Shown here one piece after another: positions 18,263 to 27,165 of a stretch of 64,000 nt of DNA. A model generated the notes under the pieces. That model was given only the letters and a program-made list of their open reading frames with translations. It was not told where the DNA came from and ran no database searches. The position numbers and the translations under genes are program-made. Source of the stretch: JBCCQL01 sp039414355 (GTDB lineage Bacteria; Planctomycetota; Planctomycetia; Pirellulales; Lacipirellulaceae). The DNA lies in contig JBCDJN010000016.1 in assembly GCA_039414355.1 (NCBI GenBank), positions 1 to 64,000 of the forward strand, read 5' to 3'. Positions within the stretch are counted from its first letter, which is position 1. Every line of letters begins with the position of its first letter.

Positions 18263-19546
18263 ATGCGTCGCCATGCGCCGGTTGCGTTCACGCTGGTCGA
18301 GCTGCTCGTCGTCATCGCCATCGTCGGCACCCTGATCTCGCTTCTCTTGCCCGCGGTGCAGTCGGCTCGCGAAGCGGCGCGCAAGTCGTCGCTCTCGTAC
18401 GAGATGGAGGACGAGTACGAAGAGCCGAAGTCGCAAGACCCGCAGGACGCCGACGGCCGGATGCGGAGCCAGCCGCCGGCGCTCCCCGCCGCGCAGGTCA
18501 CGTCGTTCGTCGCCGACGTCAATCTGAAGCCGCGGCTCAGCATCGGCGCGGCGGCGCCGGAGTCGATCTACGAAGCGCGGTTCACCGGCAAGATCATCGC
18601 GCGCGGCCCGGCGGGACCACAGGGCGCCGACGCCGAGGGGCCGGGCGAGTGCGAGATCGCGCTGCCGCTGCCGCCCAAGATGATCTCGCTCGCCGACCTC
18701 AGCGTGAACGTGGGCGGCGTCGCCAGCGAGTCGGTCGCCGTCCGCGGCGGCAAGCTCGTTTGGCGTGGCCCGCTGCCGACCGAGCCGACGGCGATGGACG
18801 TTGAGTACGCCGCGGTCGGCAAGGGCCTGTACGAACTCTCCGAGGCGCCCGGCAGCCTGCTGGACGCGTACAAGGTGTCGGTCACCGCCGAGGGCTCTGA
18901 CGTTCGCCTGCTGGAACTCTCGCTGCAACCAACCGAGCTGCAACGCGCCGGCGGCAGCAGCATCTACCGCTGGGACTACAAGCGGTTGCTCGTCGGCCGG
19001 CCCGTGCGGATCGACATCCTCGGCATCGCGCCGATCGATCGCCTGGGCGAGCTCACGTGGCTCGGCCCGCTGAGCGTGGTGGTGTTCGGGCTGATCGTCG
19101 GCCTGGTGGTGCGGGCGGGCGGCGACGACGCGTTTGACCGGTGGATGCTGCTGCTAACGGTCGGCGCCTTCGCCGGCGCCTACCCGCTGATGTACTTCGC
19201 GCAGGAGTACGTTTCGCTGATGCCGGCGCTGGTCATCTGCGGCGCCGTTTCCATCGTGGTCATCGCCGCCCGAACGCTCACGCTGATGGGCTTCTGGCGA
19301 GGCCTGTTGGGCGTAGTGCTGCCGGCCGCGGCGATCATGTCGGTCACGCTGGCGGCCGTGATCTGGCCCGAACTTCAAGGCATCCTGCTCACCGCGTCGG
19401 CGCTCGCGCTTTTCATCGCGGTGATGATGCTGATGCCGAAGGTCGAGGCGTCGGGCGATCTGTGTGGTTTCGGAGCCGGCGCCGTTGAGGTGACGGCGAA
19501 GCCGGAGTCGGTCGCTGAGTGGGAGTCGGAGTCGGAGTCTGAATAG
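18263..19546 (+). CDS. Membrane protein with type IV prepilin-type N-terminus
   Basis: A 427-residue protein beginning with a class III signal (FTLVELLVVIAIVGTLISLLLPAVQSAREAAR, of which FTLVELLVVIAIVGTLI is diagnostic), as in type II secretion pseudopilins and planctomycete DUF1559 proteins. The body is not DUF1559. After about 230 mostly beta residues come roughly six hydrophobic helices (for example PLSVVVFGLIVGLVV, WMLLLTVGAFAGAYPLMYF, LVICGAVSIVVIAA, LLGVVLPAAAIMSVTLAAV). The tail is acidic (ESVAEWESESESE). A pilin-type head on a polytopic protein is odd, because pilins have one helix. GGAGG seven bases before ATG 18263 fixes the start. Function unknown. Confidence 0.75.
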   Translation: MRRHAPVAFTLVELLVVIAIVGTLISLLLPAVQSAREAARKSSLSYEMEDEYEEPKSQDPQDADGRMRSQPPALPAAQVTSFVADVNLKPRLSIGAAAPESIYEARFTGKIIARGPAGPQGADAEGPGECEIALPLPPKMISLADLSVNVGGVASESVAVRGGKLVWRGPLPTEPTAMDVEYAAVGKGLYELSEAPGSLLDAYKVSVTAEGSDVRLLELSLQPTELQRAGGSSIYRWDYKRLLVGRPVRIDILGIAPIDRLGELTWLGPLSVVVFGLIVGLVVRAGGDDAFDRWMLLLTVGAFAGAYPLMYFAQEYVSLMPALVICGAVSIVVIAARTLTLMGFWRGLLGVVLPAAAIMSVTLAAVIWPELQGILLTASALALFIAVMMLMPKVEASGDLCGFGAGAVEVTAKPESVAEWESESESE

Positions 19547-19574
19547 CCCCTCCACGACGCTGGCCAACGCAACT

Positions 19575-19717
19575 CCCCTCCCCGGCGGGGGGAGGGGCGG
19601 GGGGTGAATCGGGTACCCGGACCGCCGATTCGTTGGCTGATGTCTGGCGGGTCCAAAGGCCAGCCGCTTTCGCGGGTTCAACCCCCTCTGCCAACCTCTC
19701 CCCCTGCCGGGGAGAGG
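19575..19717. repeat. Pair of GC-rich palindromes between convergent genes
   Basis: Two hairpins bracket the middle of a 226-base convergent spacer. One is CCCCTCCCC/GGGGAGGGG (19575-19583 and 19589-19597). The other is CCTCTCCCC/GGGGAGAGG (19695-19703 and 19709-19717). They may act as bidirectional terminators or be ends of a small dispersed palindromic element; the similarity of the arms suggests a family. Confidence 0.5.
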
Positions 19718-19772
19718 GGCCTCGGCTCGCTTGCGCTCGCACGATTGCACCATCCGCGATGCGTCACCGTTG

Positions 19773-20618
19773 CTATTGACCGGCTGAGTCTTCGAGCGGC
19801 TTCGCGAAGAACCCTAAGTGGCTGGCGACCACGCGCTCTTCGGCCGAGGTGACGTTGAGCACGTTCGGCGTGCCGTTGGCGCCGGCGGCGACGAGGGTGG
19901 TGCTGCCGCCGCCGTCGACGTTGAAGGCCTCCGCGGCGCCGAGGTGGGCGAGTTGCTCGGCGACGTCGCGGAGCGTGGCGCCGAGGCTGTGGCCGGGGCG
20001 GCGTCCGTCGATCGCCATCAGGTAGCAGGTCCGGCGATCGGCGGAGAAACCAATCGCCGACCGCGGGTGCCGCTTGCCCTCGCTGGCGGCGGGCAGCAGC
20101 TCGCCGCCGGTCATGAGCAGCTCGCCGCACAGCCCGTGGGCGACGAGCGACGGGTCGATCTCGTCGAGCAGCGTGGGCGACTCGGGCCGCACTTCGACGG
20201 CGCCGCTCTTCATGAACAGAACGGCGTGCCACTTGCCCGGCGGCGAGACCACCGTGCCGTTGTGGATCGCTAGGCCGATGAGGTCCTTCGGCTCGCCGTC
20301 AATCTTCTTGCAGCACGGCCCGAAGAAGTGGGTGTTCATCGCCACCTGCAGCTTCCGCCGGGCGAGGAACGCCGTGGTCGTGCAGCCGTTGGTCTCCAGC
20401 GGCTCGTCGCCGTTGGCGGGCGTGGTGAAGACGCGGACGCCGGGCGCCGACCGGTCGATCCGCAACGCGTCGGCGTGCATCAGCACGGGCTGCTCAACCT
20501 TCCACTCCGTGTGATCGACGCCGACAAACAGCGGCGCCCATTTGATCGGGGGCTCCGCGTTCGCCGCCGCGTGCGTGAAGAGCAGTGTTGCGACAACGCA
20601 AGAGGCTGAACGAAGCAT
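19773..20618 (-). CDS. Phosphodiester glycosidase (NAGPA-like) family protein, exported
   Basis: A 281-residue exported protein. ATG 20618 opens a signal peptide (MLRSASCVVATLLFTHAAANA). The body fits the NAGPA/DUF2233 family, with ALRIDRSAPGVRVF, VAMNTHFFGP, a family-typical ML-type loop LMTGGELLP, HPRSAIGFSADRRTCYLMAIDGRRPGHS, and the signature FNVDGGGSTTLV near residue 230. Family members cleave phosphodiester-linked sugars or bind cell-wall glycans; the substrate here is unknown. It follows the Gfo/Idh/MocA gene on the same strand after 64 bases, suggesting a two-gene unit. Confidence 0.87.
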   Translation of the reverse strand: MLRSASCVVATLLFTHAAANAEPPIKWAPLFVGVDHTEWKVEQPVLMHADALRIDRSAPGVRVFTTPANGDEPLETNGCTTTAFLARRKLQVAMNTHFFGPCCKKIDGEPKDLIGLAIHNGTVVSPPGKWHAVLFMKSGAVEVRPESPTLLDEIDPSLVAHGLCGELLMTGGELLPAASEGKRHPRSAIGFSADRRTCYLMAIDGRRPGHSLGATLRDVAEQLAHLGAAEAFNVDGGGSTTLVAAGANGTPNVLNVTSAEERVVASHLGFFAKPLEDSAGQ

Positions 20619-20682
20619 GGCGTCGAGAGGTTTTGGGAACGCGGTGATTGGGGGACGGAGACACCGTACGAAGGCTTCGACC

Positions 20683-22020
20683 TCAAAGCCCATCGACCTG
20701 AAAGCCCTGGCGATAGTCGCGGCGGAGCAGCGCGTTGGCGTCGGCGAGGTTCTTGAAGCGCAGGGCGGCGGCGTCCCACTGCAGTTGCTTGCCCGGGAAT
20801 CGGCCGGCGATCACGCCCAGCAACAGGGCCTCGGTGAGGAGCCCGCCGTACGAGAAACTCGCCGACGTTTGTCCGCCCGTCAGGCACGCGTCGACCCATT
20901 CGTGATAGTGGTTGCCGCCGGCGACCTTCGGCGGGCGGTAGTCTTTGAAGTTCTCTTCCGGGAAGAGCTTCGCCCCACCAACGTGCGGCAGCAGCAGCAT
21001 GCCCTCTTCGCCAACAAAGAGCGCCCCCTGGCCCGGGAGCCTGGCGCCGGTCGGCAAGCCGGTGTCTTCAACCGGCGGCGGCGCGAGGGCGCCGTCGTAC
21101 CACGTCCACTCCAGCGTGTCCGACGTGTGCCGGGTGCCCGGGAACTGGTAAGTCACCTTGTTGCTCTCCGGCAGGCCGTGCCGCGTTGGCGGTCGGCATT
21201 CGGTCTTCACCCAGTTGGGCGCCGTGAGCTCAAGGGCCGCGTACGGCGTGTCAAAGATGTGAACGCCCATGTCGCCCAGCGTTCCTACGCCGAAGTCGAG
21301 GATCTTTCGCCACTGCCCCGGGTGGTAGCGGCCCGCCAGGTACGGCCGCTCCGGCGCCGTGCCGAGCCACAGGTCCCACTCCAGGTGCTTGGGGGGCGAT
21401 TGACCGGCCGGTGGCAGCGTGCCGTCGAAGCCCCAGTTCTTGTTGGACCAAGCCAGCACCCGGCTCACCGGGCCAACGACGCCCGACTGCACCATCTGCA
21501 CCGCCTGCCGATAGGGCGCCGCCGAGTGGACCTGGATGCCCATCTGCGTGGTGAGTTGTGACTGCTCGGCGACCTCGCGGAGCCGTCGCGACTCTTGAAC
21601 GTCGTGCGTCAGCGGCTTCTGGCAGTAGACCCGTTTGCCGAGCTGAAGGGCGAGCATCGCCGCCGCGGCGTGCGTGTGGTCGGGCGTGGAGACAACGACG
21701 GCGTCGACCGAGTCGCCGAGTTCGCTGAGCATCTCGCGGAAGTCCACGAAGCCGCGGGCGTCCGGGTACTCTGCCTTGGCCGAATCGAGGTTCCGGCGAT
21801 CAACATCGCACAGCGCCGCCACTTCCACCGAGGCGTGCGACGCCAACGACGCCAAGTCCGAGGCGCCCATCCCGCCAACGCCCACGTGAGCCGTCCGCAG
21901 CCTGCTCAAGGCGGGCGTTCGCTGACCTGCCGCAACCGCCGCCGGGATAGGCAGGGCGGCAGCCGCAACAGCGCCGGTTGTCGCTTTGAGGAAGTCACGA
22001 CGCTTCGCGATGGAACTCAT
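20683..22020 (-). CDS. Gfo/Idh/MocA-family oxidoreductase with Tat signal
   Basis: A 445-residue protein starting with a twin-Arg type signal (KRRDFLKATTGAVAAAALP). Next comes a Rossmann domain (AHVGVGGMGASDLASLA), then the family motif VVVSTPDHTHAAAAM and the EKP-type catalytic loop, here CQKPLTHDVQE, where the Glu is Gln. A C-terminal alpha/beta dimerisation domain contains GTLGDMGVHIFDTPY. Exported Gfo/Idh/MocA proteins are expanded in planctomycetes and act on sugars with tightly bound NAD(P). The exact reaction is unknown. Confidence 0.9.
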   Translation of the reverse strand: MSSIAKRRDFLKATTGAVAAAALPIPAAVAAGQRTPALSRLRTAHVGVGGMGASDLASLASHASVEVAALCDVDRRNLDSAKAEYPDARGFVDFREMLSELGDSVDAVVVSTPDHTHAAAAMLALQLGKRVYCQKPLTHDVQESRRLREVAEQSQLTTQMGIQVHSAAPYRQAVQMVQSGVVGPVSRVLAWSNKNWGFDGTLPPAGQSPPKHLEWDLWLGTAPERPYLAGRYHPGQWRKILDFGVGTLGDMGVHIFDTPYAALELTAPNWVKTECRPPTRHGLPESNKVTYQFPGTRHTSDTLEWTWYDGALAPPPVEDTGLPTGARLPGQGALFVGEEGMLLLPHVGGAKLFPEENFKDYRPPKVAGGNHYHEWVDACLTGGQTSASFSYGGLLTEALLLGVIAGRFPGKQLQWDAAALRFKNLADANALLRRDYRQGFQVDGL

Positions 22021-22320
22021 ACGTGCCGCGGGGTTGGTGTGGCGATGGCAGTTGGTCCGGCAGGTGGCAGCATGGGCGAACCTTGCGGGCTACGCAAGCG
22101 ATTGCGGAGGCGCCGCTCGCCCTGCCGCCAGGCCGCCGATGCAACCGATCAAACCGGCAGCGGATGGTCGGCCTGCGCCGATTCTGCTGTTGATGACTGC
22201 GCGGTAAAGGGACCCTTGCCGCAGCGCTTTGCCAGCCGCAGCCCGACGTCGCGTTGGTCGGATTGCGGCATCGGCGACGCGCGTGTTTGGTGGGCGAGAC
22301 GTTTGCGAAGGAACCACGCC
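22021..22320. other. Divergent spacer with no recognised element
   Basis: A 300-base gene-free region between the minus-strand oxidoreductase and the plus-strand BBP7 gene. I see no convincing promoter, hairpin or repeat. GAAGGA at 22307-22312 is the likely ribosome-binding site of the BBP7 gene. Confidence 0.5.
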
Positions 22321-23532
22321 ATGAGCGAGCGGTACGCGTCGAACTGGGCGAAGCAGGCGTTGGCGATCGTGCTGGCGTCCTTAACCGTTTGGCTGCTGGC
22401 GTCGCCCAGCGTGGCGTGGGGTCAGTCTCCCACCGCCGGCGGCGGGTCCAACGCCTACCCACAGGGCGACTTCGGCGCCCAGCTCGCCGCGGCCACGGGC
22501 GACTCGCCCGACGCCTGCGAGTGGCATTGGGGGTGCGGCGGCTCGCCGTTCCGCACCGGCCCGGGGCGGTGCGACACGTGGAAGGTGGGCCCGCGCTGGC
22601 GAACCACGTTCGATGGCCTGGCGCTGTTCCGCGACGGCGCCAACATCGACGCGTTGGCCGGCGCCGCCACCGCGGGCGGCAGCGCGATCCCGCTCGACAC
22701 GGCGACCGTTACCGGCGACTTCGACCACGGCGCCGGCGCCCGGGTGACCGTGGCCAGCCACTTCCCGCAGTGCCAGGGCTACGAGATGGTGGTGGGTTAC
22801 GTCGGCGTCTTCGGCTGGGACGCCGGCGCCTTCAACCCAGACGTGCCCCCCGCCGGCGCCATCGGCGCACTGCCAGACACACGCACGCAGCGTTCGCTTT
22901 CTTACCACTCGCAGCTCCACTCGCTGGAGGTGAACGGCCAGTCGACCGGCAGCGATCGGCTGAAGCTCTTCGGCGGCATCCGCTACGTGCGGTTGGATGA
23001 AGACATCGACGACATCTCCGACGAGTACTCGCCCACGCCGGCGCTCTCCGGCGTAGCAACCGCCGACCTGGAGCTGACCGATATCTTCCGCAACGTCTCG
23101 GTAGACAACAACCTGATCGGCTTCCAGGGCGGCCTGCGGAGCGATCTGTTCAGCCTCGGCGAGCGTTTCTACCTGAGCGGCCTGGCCAACGCCGGCGCCT
23201 ACTGCAACTTGATTCAGCGATCGACCAGTTACCGGCAGGTCGATACGTTCTCACGCGCGGACGATCCAAGCACGGTCGCGGACGAGTCCTTCTCGGTGAC
23301 CGCATCAACCGAGAACGGCTACAAGAATGACCGCGCCCGCGTGGCGTTTGTGGGCGAAGTGGCGCTCAACGCGCTCTACCAGATCAACGCCTGCAGCACC
23401 GCCCGCGTGGGCTACCAGGTGCTCTATCTGGACGGCGTGGAGTTGGGCAACGAGGCGTTCCTGGGGCTCGACCCCACCGGCAGCGATTTGCTGCTGCACG
23501 GCTGGTTCGCCGGGTTCGAGTACCGCCGGTAG
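22321..23532 (+). CDS. BBP7-type outer-membrane beta-barrel protein
   Basis: A 403-residue exported protein with a clear signal peptide (AIVLASLTVWLLASPSVAWG). After a Gly/Cys-containing N-terminal part (CEWHWGCGGSPF) it becomes a series of amphipathic strands with alternating pattern, ending in an aromatic strand (LLLHGWFAGFEYRR). The strand LKLFGGIRYVRLDEDI and the NNLIGFQGGLR element fit the BBP7 family (originally from Blastopirellula/Rhodopirellula). It is likely an integral outer-membrane protein of unknown cargo. ATG 22321 is preceded by GAAGGA at a good distance. It converges on hisC. Confidence 0.8.
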   Translation: MSERYASNWAKQALAIVLASLTVWLLASPSVAWGQSPTAGGGSNAYPQGDFGAQLAAATGDSPDACEWHWGCGGSPFRTGPGRCDTWKVGPRWRTTFDGLALFRDGANIDALAGAATAGGSAIPLDTATVTGDFDHGAGARVTVASHFPQCQGYEMVVGYVGVFGWDAGAFNPDVPPAGAIGALPDTRTQRSLSYHSQLHSLEVNGQSTGSDRLKLFGGIRYVRLDEDIDDISDEYSPTPALSGVATADLELTDIFRNVSVDNNLIGFQGGLRSDLFSLGERFYLSGLANAGAYCNLIQRSTSYRQVDTFSRADDPSTVADESFSVTASTENGYKNDRARVAFVGEVALNALYQINACSTARVGYQVLYLDGVELGNEAFLGLDPTGSDLLLHGWFAGFEYRR

Positions 23533-23540
23533 GTGCGACC

Positions 23541-24587
23541 TTAAACCAGGTCTCTGACCAGCGACAGGAACGCGTCCACCTGCCCGTCGGTGCCCACCGA
23601 CACGCGGAGCCCGTCGCCCCACTCGGCGTAACGCATGTAGCGGACCAGCACGCCCTGCTCCTTGAGCTGCTGGTAGATGGCCTGGTGGTCGGCCGTGGGG
23701 TGGACGGCCCAGACGAAGTTGGCCTGCGAGTCGGTCAGGTCAAAGCCCAACTCGCGCAGCGCATCGGCCAGGCGGCCGCGGGTGGCGTTGACCTTCGCAA
23801 CGTTCTCTTCCAGCCAAGCCCGGTCGCTGATGGCGGCCGTGGCGGCGGCGATGGAGATGGCGTCGCAGTTGTAGCTGTCCTTGACCTTCGCCATCTGCTC
23901 GACGAGCGCCGGCTGCGCGACGACAAAGCCGAACCGAATGCCGGCGAGCGCGTAGCTCTTGGACAGCGACCGGCTGACCAGGATGCGACCGTTGGAGGTC
24001 ACCAAGCCCAGGCAGTTGGTCTCGGCGAAGTCGCCGTACGCTTCGTCCACCAGCAGCGGGCAGGGCAGGGCGTCCGCCACAGCGGCCACCTCGCCCGGCG
24101 CCAGCACGGTGCCGCTCGGGCTGTTGGGGTTGGCCAGGAAGGCAAGCTTCAGCCGGTCCGCCGGCTGCGTGAAGCGGAAGCCGAGCGACCAGTCGCGCTC
24201 AAACGGCACCACGTCCGCCGCCGCGCCCTGGATGTCCGCCAGCGTCTGGTAGAGCACGTAGCTGGGCGACGGGTAGCGGATCACTTCGCCCTCGCCCACG
24301 AACGTGCGGGTGGCGATGGTCAGGATGTCGTCGCTGCCGTTGCCGCACAGGACCCAATCGGGGTCCACGCCCAGCGCGTCGGCCGCGGCGATGCGGAAGG
24401 CGGTGGCCGCCGCGTCCGGGTAGCGCTCCAGCGACCCGCCCGCCGCGGCGCGGATCGCCTCGGCAACCTTCGGGCTGGGCGGGTAGGGGTTCTCGTTGGT
24501 GTTGAGCTTCACCACCTTCGCGCCCCGCGACTGCTCGCCGGGCACGTAGCCGGTCATCTGTTGAATGGTGGGGCGGGCGTGGTTCAT
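23541..24587 (-). CDS. hisC: Histidinol-phosphate aminotransferase
   Basis: A 348-residue fold-type I PLP aminotransferase, making histidinol phosphate in histidine synthesis. It has KLNTNENPYPPSP at the N-terminus, the PLP-contact GNGSDDILTIATR, FLANPNSPSGTV, DEAYGDFAE, and the PLP-binding Lys in SRSLSKSYALAGIRFG. The Arg that binds substrate phosphate appears in the C-terminal GDGLRVSVG. Length is normal. No other his gene is nearby, so the pathway is scattered. An aromatic-aminotransferase role cannot be excluded from sequence. Confidence 0.93.
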   Translation of the reverse strand: MNHARPTIQQMTGYVPGEQSRGAKVVKLNTNENPYPPSPKVAEAIRAAAGGSLERYPDAAATAFRIAAADALGVDPDWVLCGNGSDDILTIATRTFVGEGEVIRYPSPSYVLYQTLADIQGAAADVVPFERDWSLGFRFTQPADRLKLAFLANPNSPSGTVLAPGEVAAVADALPCPLLVDEAYGDFAETNCLGLVTSNGRILVSRSLSKSYALAGIRFGFVVAQPALVEQMAKVKDSYNCDAISIAAATAAISDRAWLEENVAKVNATRGRLADALRELGFDLTDSQANFVWAVHPTADHQAIYQQLKEQGVLVRYMRYAEWGDGLRVSVGTDGQVDAFLSLVRDLV

Positions 24588-24893
24588 GGCTTGGCTGCCG
24601 CTGGATTCAGGCGAACGCGGCAGGTTTCCGGTACGAGATCCAGGTTGCGATTAACGCGGAGCAACAACCTAACACGCGTCCAAGGAAGTTATCGAGCCGC
24701 CCGCGCGGCTTCGGGCATCCGCCATGAATGGGACGCTCCGACGCTCGACTCGGTTCGCCCGCACGCTTCTCGGGGCTGCCCGGCCCGCCTCCTCCCACCA
24801 TTAACGGCTCGCCGCGGGTCGGCTAAACTCGCCGCAACGCGTACGGCCGACTCGGCCGACCTCCCACCCCCCCGCACCGATCTCTCGCGAGCC
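24588..24893. other. Divergent spacer between hisC and pfp
   Basis: A 306-base gene-free stretch holding the promoters of both neighbours. I see no consensus -35/-10 pair, long hairpin or repeat in it. Confidence 0.5.
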
Positions 24894-26222
24894 ATGTCCG
24901 CCAGCACGCTCTCCCCGCCGACGACCCCCACCAATCAGAGCATCAAGCGCGTCGCGATCCTGTTCGCCGGCGGCCCGGCGCCGGCCGCCAACGCGGTGAT
25001 CTCCGCCGCTGCGGTGTCGTTCCTGCGGAACGGAATTGAAGTGGTCGGCGTCAAGCACGGCTACTCCGGGCTGATTGAGTTCGGGCCCGACCGGCCGCTG
25101 GTCGAGGGGTCGGACTACGTGATGATCGACCACAAGATGCTCAGTCGCACGCGGAACCGGGCCGGCATCATGATCGGCACCGCCCGCGCCAACCCCGGCA
25201 AGGGTGTCTCCTCGCCCGATCACCTGGACGATCCCGAACGCTCGGCCCCCCTCAAGGCGGTTTACGAAGGGCTCAAGAGCATCGGCGTGGACGCGCTGGT
25301 CTCCATCGGCGGCGACGACACGCTGAAGACCGCCAACAAGCTGAAGATGTACCAGGACCGGCTGCCGGAGGGCTCGCACAAAGTCCCCGTGGTGCACCTG
25401 CCCAAGACGATTGACAACGACTACTGCGGCATCGACTTCACGTTTGGCTACTTCACGGCGGTCGATTTCCTCGCCCGCGAAGTCCGCAACCTGCTGGCCG
25501 ACGCCGAGGCGAACCGCTCGTACTTCCTCGCCGAGTCGATGGGCCGCAGTGCCGGCTGGCTGGCGTTCGGCGTGGCGATTGCCGGCGAAGCGAGCCTGGT
25601 GATCTCCGTGGAAGACATCGCGGGCAAGTACCGCGGCACGGAGGAGTTCACCGACTCGCACGGCGAGAAGAAGACCCGCGAGGTGATGAACCTTGAGGAG
25701 GTCATCAAGCGGATCGTGCTCACCATGACCACCCGCGAGCGGGAGGGCAAAGAGTACGGCGTGATTGTCATCGCCGAGGGCTTGGCGGAGCTGCTGCCTT
25801 ACGAGCACGTGGAAGGCGTTGAACGTGACGACCACGGCCACCTGAACATCTCGGCGGTGAGCCTGCACGAGCTCTTCAGCAATCTCATCTCCGAGGAGTA
25901 CACCAAGCAGACCGGCAAGAAGCGGGCGGTGAAGCCGGTGCAGCTAGGCTACGAGGCCCGCTGCAGCCCGCCGCACGCGTTCGATGCGATGCTCGGCAGC
26001 CAGCTCGGCGTGGGCGCCTACCGCGCCCTGGTGGAGCATGGCCACAACGGCGTGATGGTCTCCGTTGAAGGCCAACTGCAGCTCACCTATGTACCGTTCG
26101 AGAAGCTCGTCGACCCGGCGACGCTGGTCACGGTGGTCCGGTACATCGAGCCCGACAGCGACTTCGCAAAGCTCGCCCGCTTCCTCGAAACGTACGTGAA
26201 CGAAGAAGACCAAGTGGGCTGA
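24894..26222 (+). CDS. pfp: 6-phosphofructokinase, predicted pyrophosphate-dependent
   Basis: A 442-residue PFK-family enzyme phosphorylating fructose 6-phosphate. Two residues decide the phosphoryl donor. The ATP enzymes have GGDG and PGTIDND; this protein has GGDD (residues 139-142, Asp142) and PKTIDND (Lys171), the pattern that blocks ATP and accepts pyrophosphate. Other conserved sites are GTARANPGKG, ESMGRSAGWLA and YEARCSPPHAFD. Length also fits PPi enzymes rather than the 320-residue bacterial ATP type. It would be reversible and serve glycolysis and gluconeogenesis. ATG 24894 begins just before the first strand. Inorganic pyrophosphatase is encoded two genes downstream. Confidence 0.9.
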   Translation: MSASTLSPPTTPTNQSIKRVAILFAGGPAPAANAVISAAAVSFLRNGIEVVGVKHGYSGLIEFGPDRPLVEGSDYVMIDHKMLSRTRNRAGIMIGTARANPGKGVSSPDHLDDPERSAPLKAVYEGLKSIGVDALVSIGGDDTLKTANKLKMYQDRLPEGSHKVPVVHLPKTIDNDYCGIDFTFGYFTAVDFLAREVRNLLADAEANRSYFLAESMGRSAGWLAFGVAIAGEASLVISVEDIAGKYRGTEEFTDSHGEKKTREVMNLEEVIKRIVLTMTTREREGKEYGVIVIAEGLAELLPYEHVEGVERDDHGHLNISAVSLHELFSNLISEEYTKQTGKKRAVKPVQLGYEARCSPPHAFDAMLGSQLGVGAYRALVEHGHNGVMVSVEGQLQLTYVPFEKLVDPATLVTVVRYIEPDSDFAKLARFLETYVNEEDQVG

Positions 26223-26293
26223 GACATCCTCGGAGGTCGCGGAAATCGGGCGTCTTTGGCGTCGACACAGGCGTAGCCGGTGCGAGGCGAACG

Positions 26294-27067
26294 ATGAGCG
26301 TGGTGGAATCGGCGAAACGGCTGACGCCGGTCCCCGTGAAGCGGGCGATCGTCGCCTTGCTGAGGCGGGCCGAAGGCTTGCTGAACTGTCGGCGGACCAC
26401 CCAAGAAGTCTTCGAGCGGATCTACGCCAACAAGAAGTGGGGGGAATCCGGCGCGTACTTCTCCGGCGAGGGGAGCGGCGACCAGACGATCCTTGATGCC
26501 TACTGCGACGCGGTGACGGCTTACGTTGAGCGCGAGGGGCTTCGCGGGGCCTCGGCCGTGGACCTTGGCTGCGGCGACTACTCGGTCGGCGGGCGCCTGC
26601 GCGAGCTCTTCGGATCGTACACGGGAGTCGACATCGTCCCGGCGTTGGTCAATCACCTGAACGCCGAGCACGCCGACGAGCAAACCAGATTCGTCCATAA
26701 GAATCTGATCGAGGACGACGACCTCCCCTCAGGCGACATCGCCTTCCTCCGGCAGGTCTTGCAACACCTTTCGAACGATCAGATCATGGCCATCGGCGAG
26801 AAGCTGGCTCGCTACAACCACGTTATCCTCACGGAGCACTTCCCGACGGACCGCTACGCCAAGGCGAAGAACCTGGATAAGCCCCACGGCGGAGACATCC
26901 GCCTGTTCCGTGGGTCGGGAGTCTACTTGGACGCACCACCGTTTGATGCCCTGGGCTTGGAGCTGGAGCTGCTTGCGGAGGTTCCCGGCCACGGGTTCTC
27001 ACTGGACCGCGACGCCGGCGTGCTGCAGACCTTTGCCGTTCGCCCCAAACGATCGGCAGGCCCGTGA
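26294..27067 (+). CDS. SAM-dependent methyltransferase (class I)
   Basis: A 257-residue class I methyltransferase. The SAM-binding motif I is AVDLGCGDYSVGG near residue 95. The acidic end of strand 2 is YTGVDIVPALV, and the post-motif region DIAFLRQVLQHLSNDQI is typical of small-molecule methyltransferases. The N-terminal 60 residues are helical (FERIYANKKWGESG). The substrate is unknown. It sits between pfp and ppa on the same strand with 71 and 98-base gaps, so co-transcription is possible. Nothing links it functionally to pyrophosphate metabolism. Confidence 0.85.
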   Translation: MSVVESAKRLTPVPVKRAIVALLRRAEGLLNCRRTTQEVFERIYANKKWGESGAYFSGEGSGDQTILDAYCDAVTAYVEREGLRGASAVDLGCGDYSVGGRLRELFGSYTGVDIVPALVNHLNAEHADEQTRFVHKNLIEDDDLPSGDIAFLRQVLQHLSNDQIMAIGEKLARYNHVILTEHFPTDRYAKAKNLDKPHGGDIRLFRGSGVYLDAPPFDALGLELELLAEVPGHGFSLDRDAGVLQTFAVRPKRSAGP

Positions 27068-27165
27068 TGCCCGCCGTGGAAACCCATCCGCCCCGCCGCT
27101 GCGGAGCCATCACCGCCGACCCCCCGCTTCCGCCCGCCAACCGCCACTAGCCAACGGCCTCCTGC

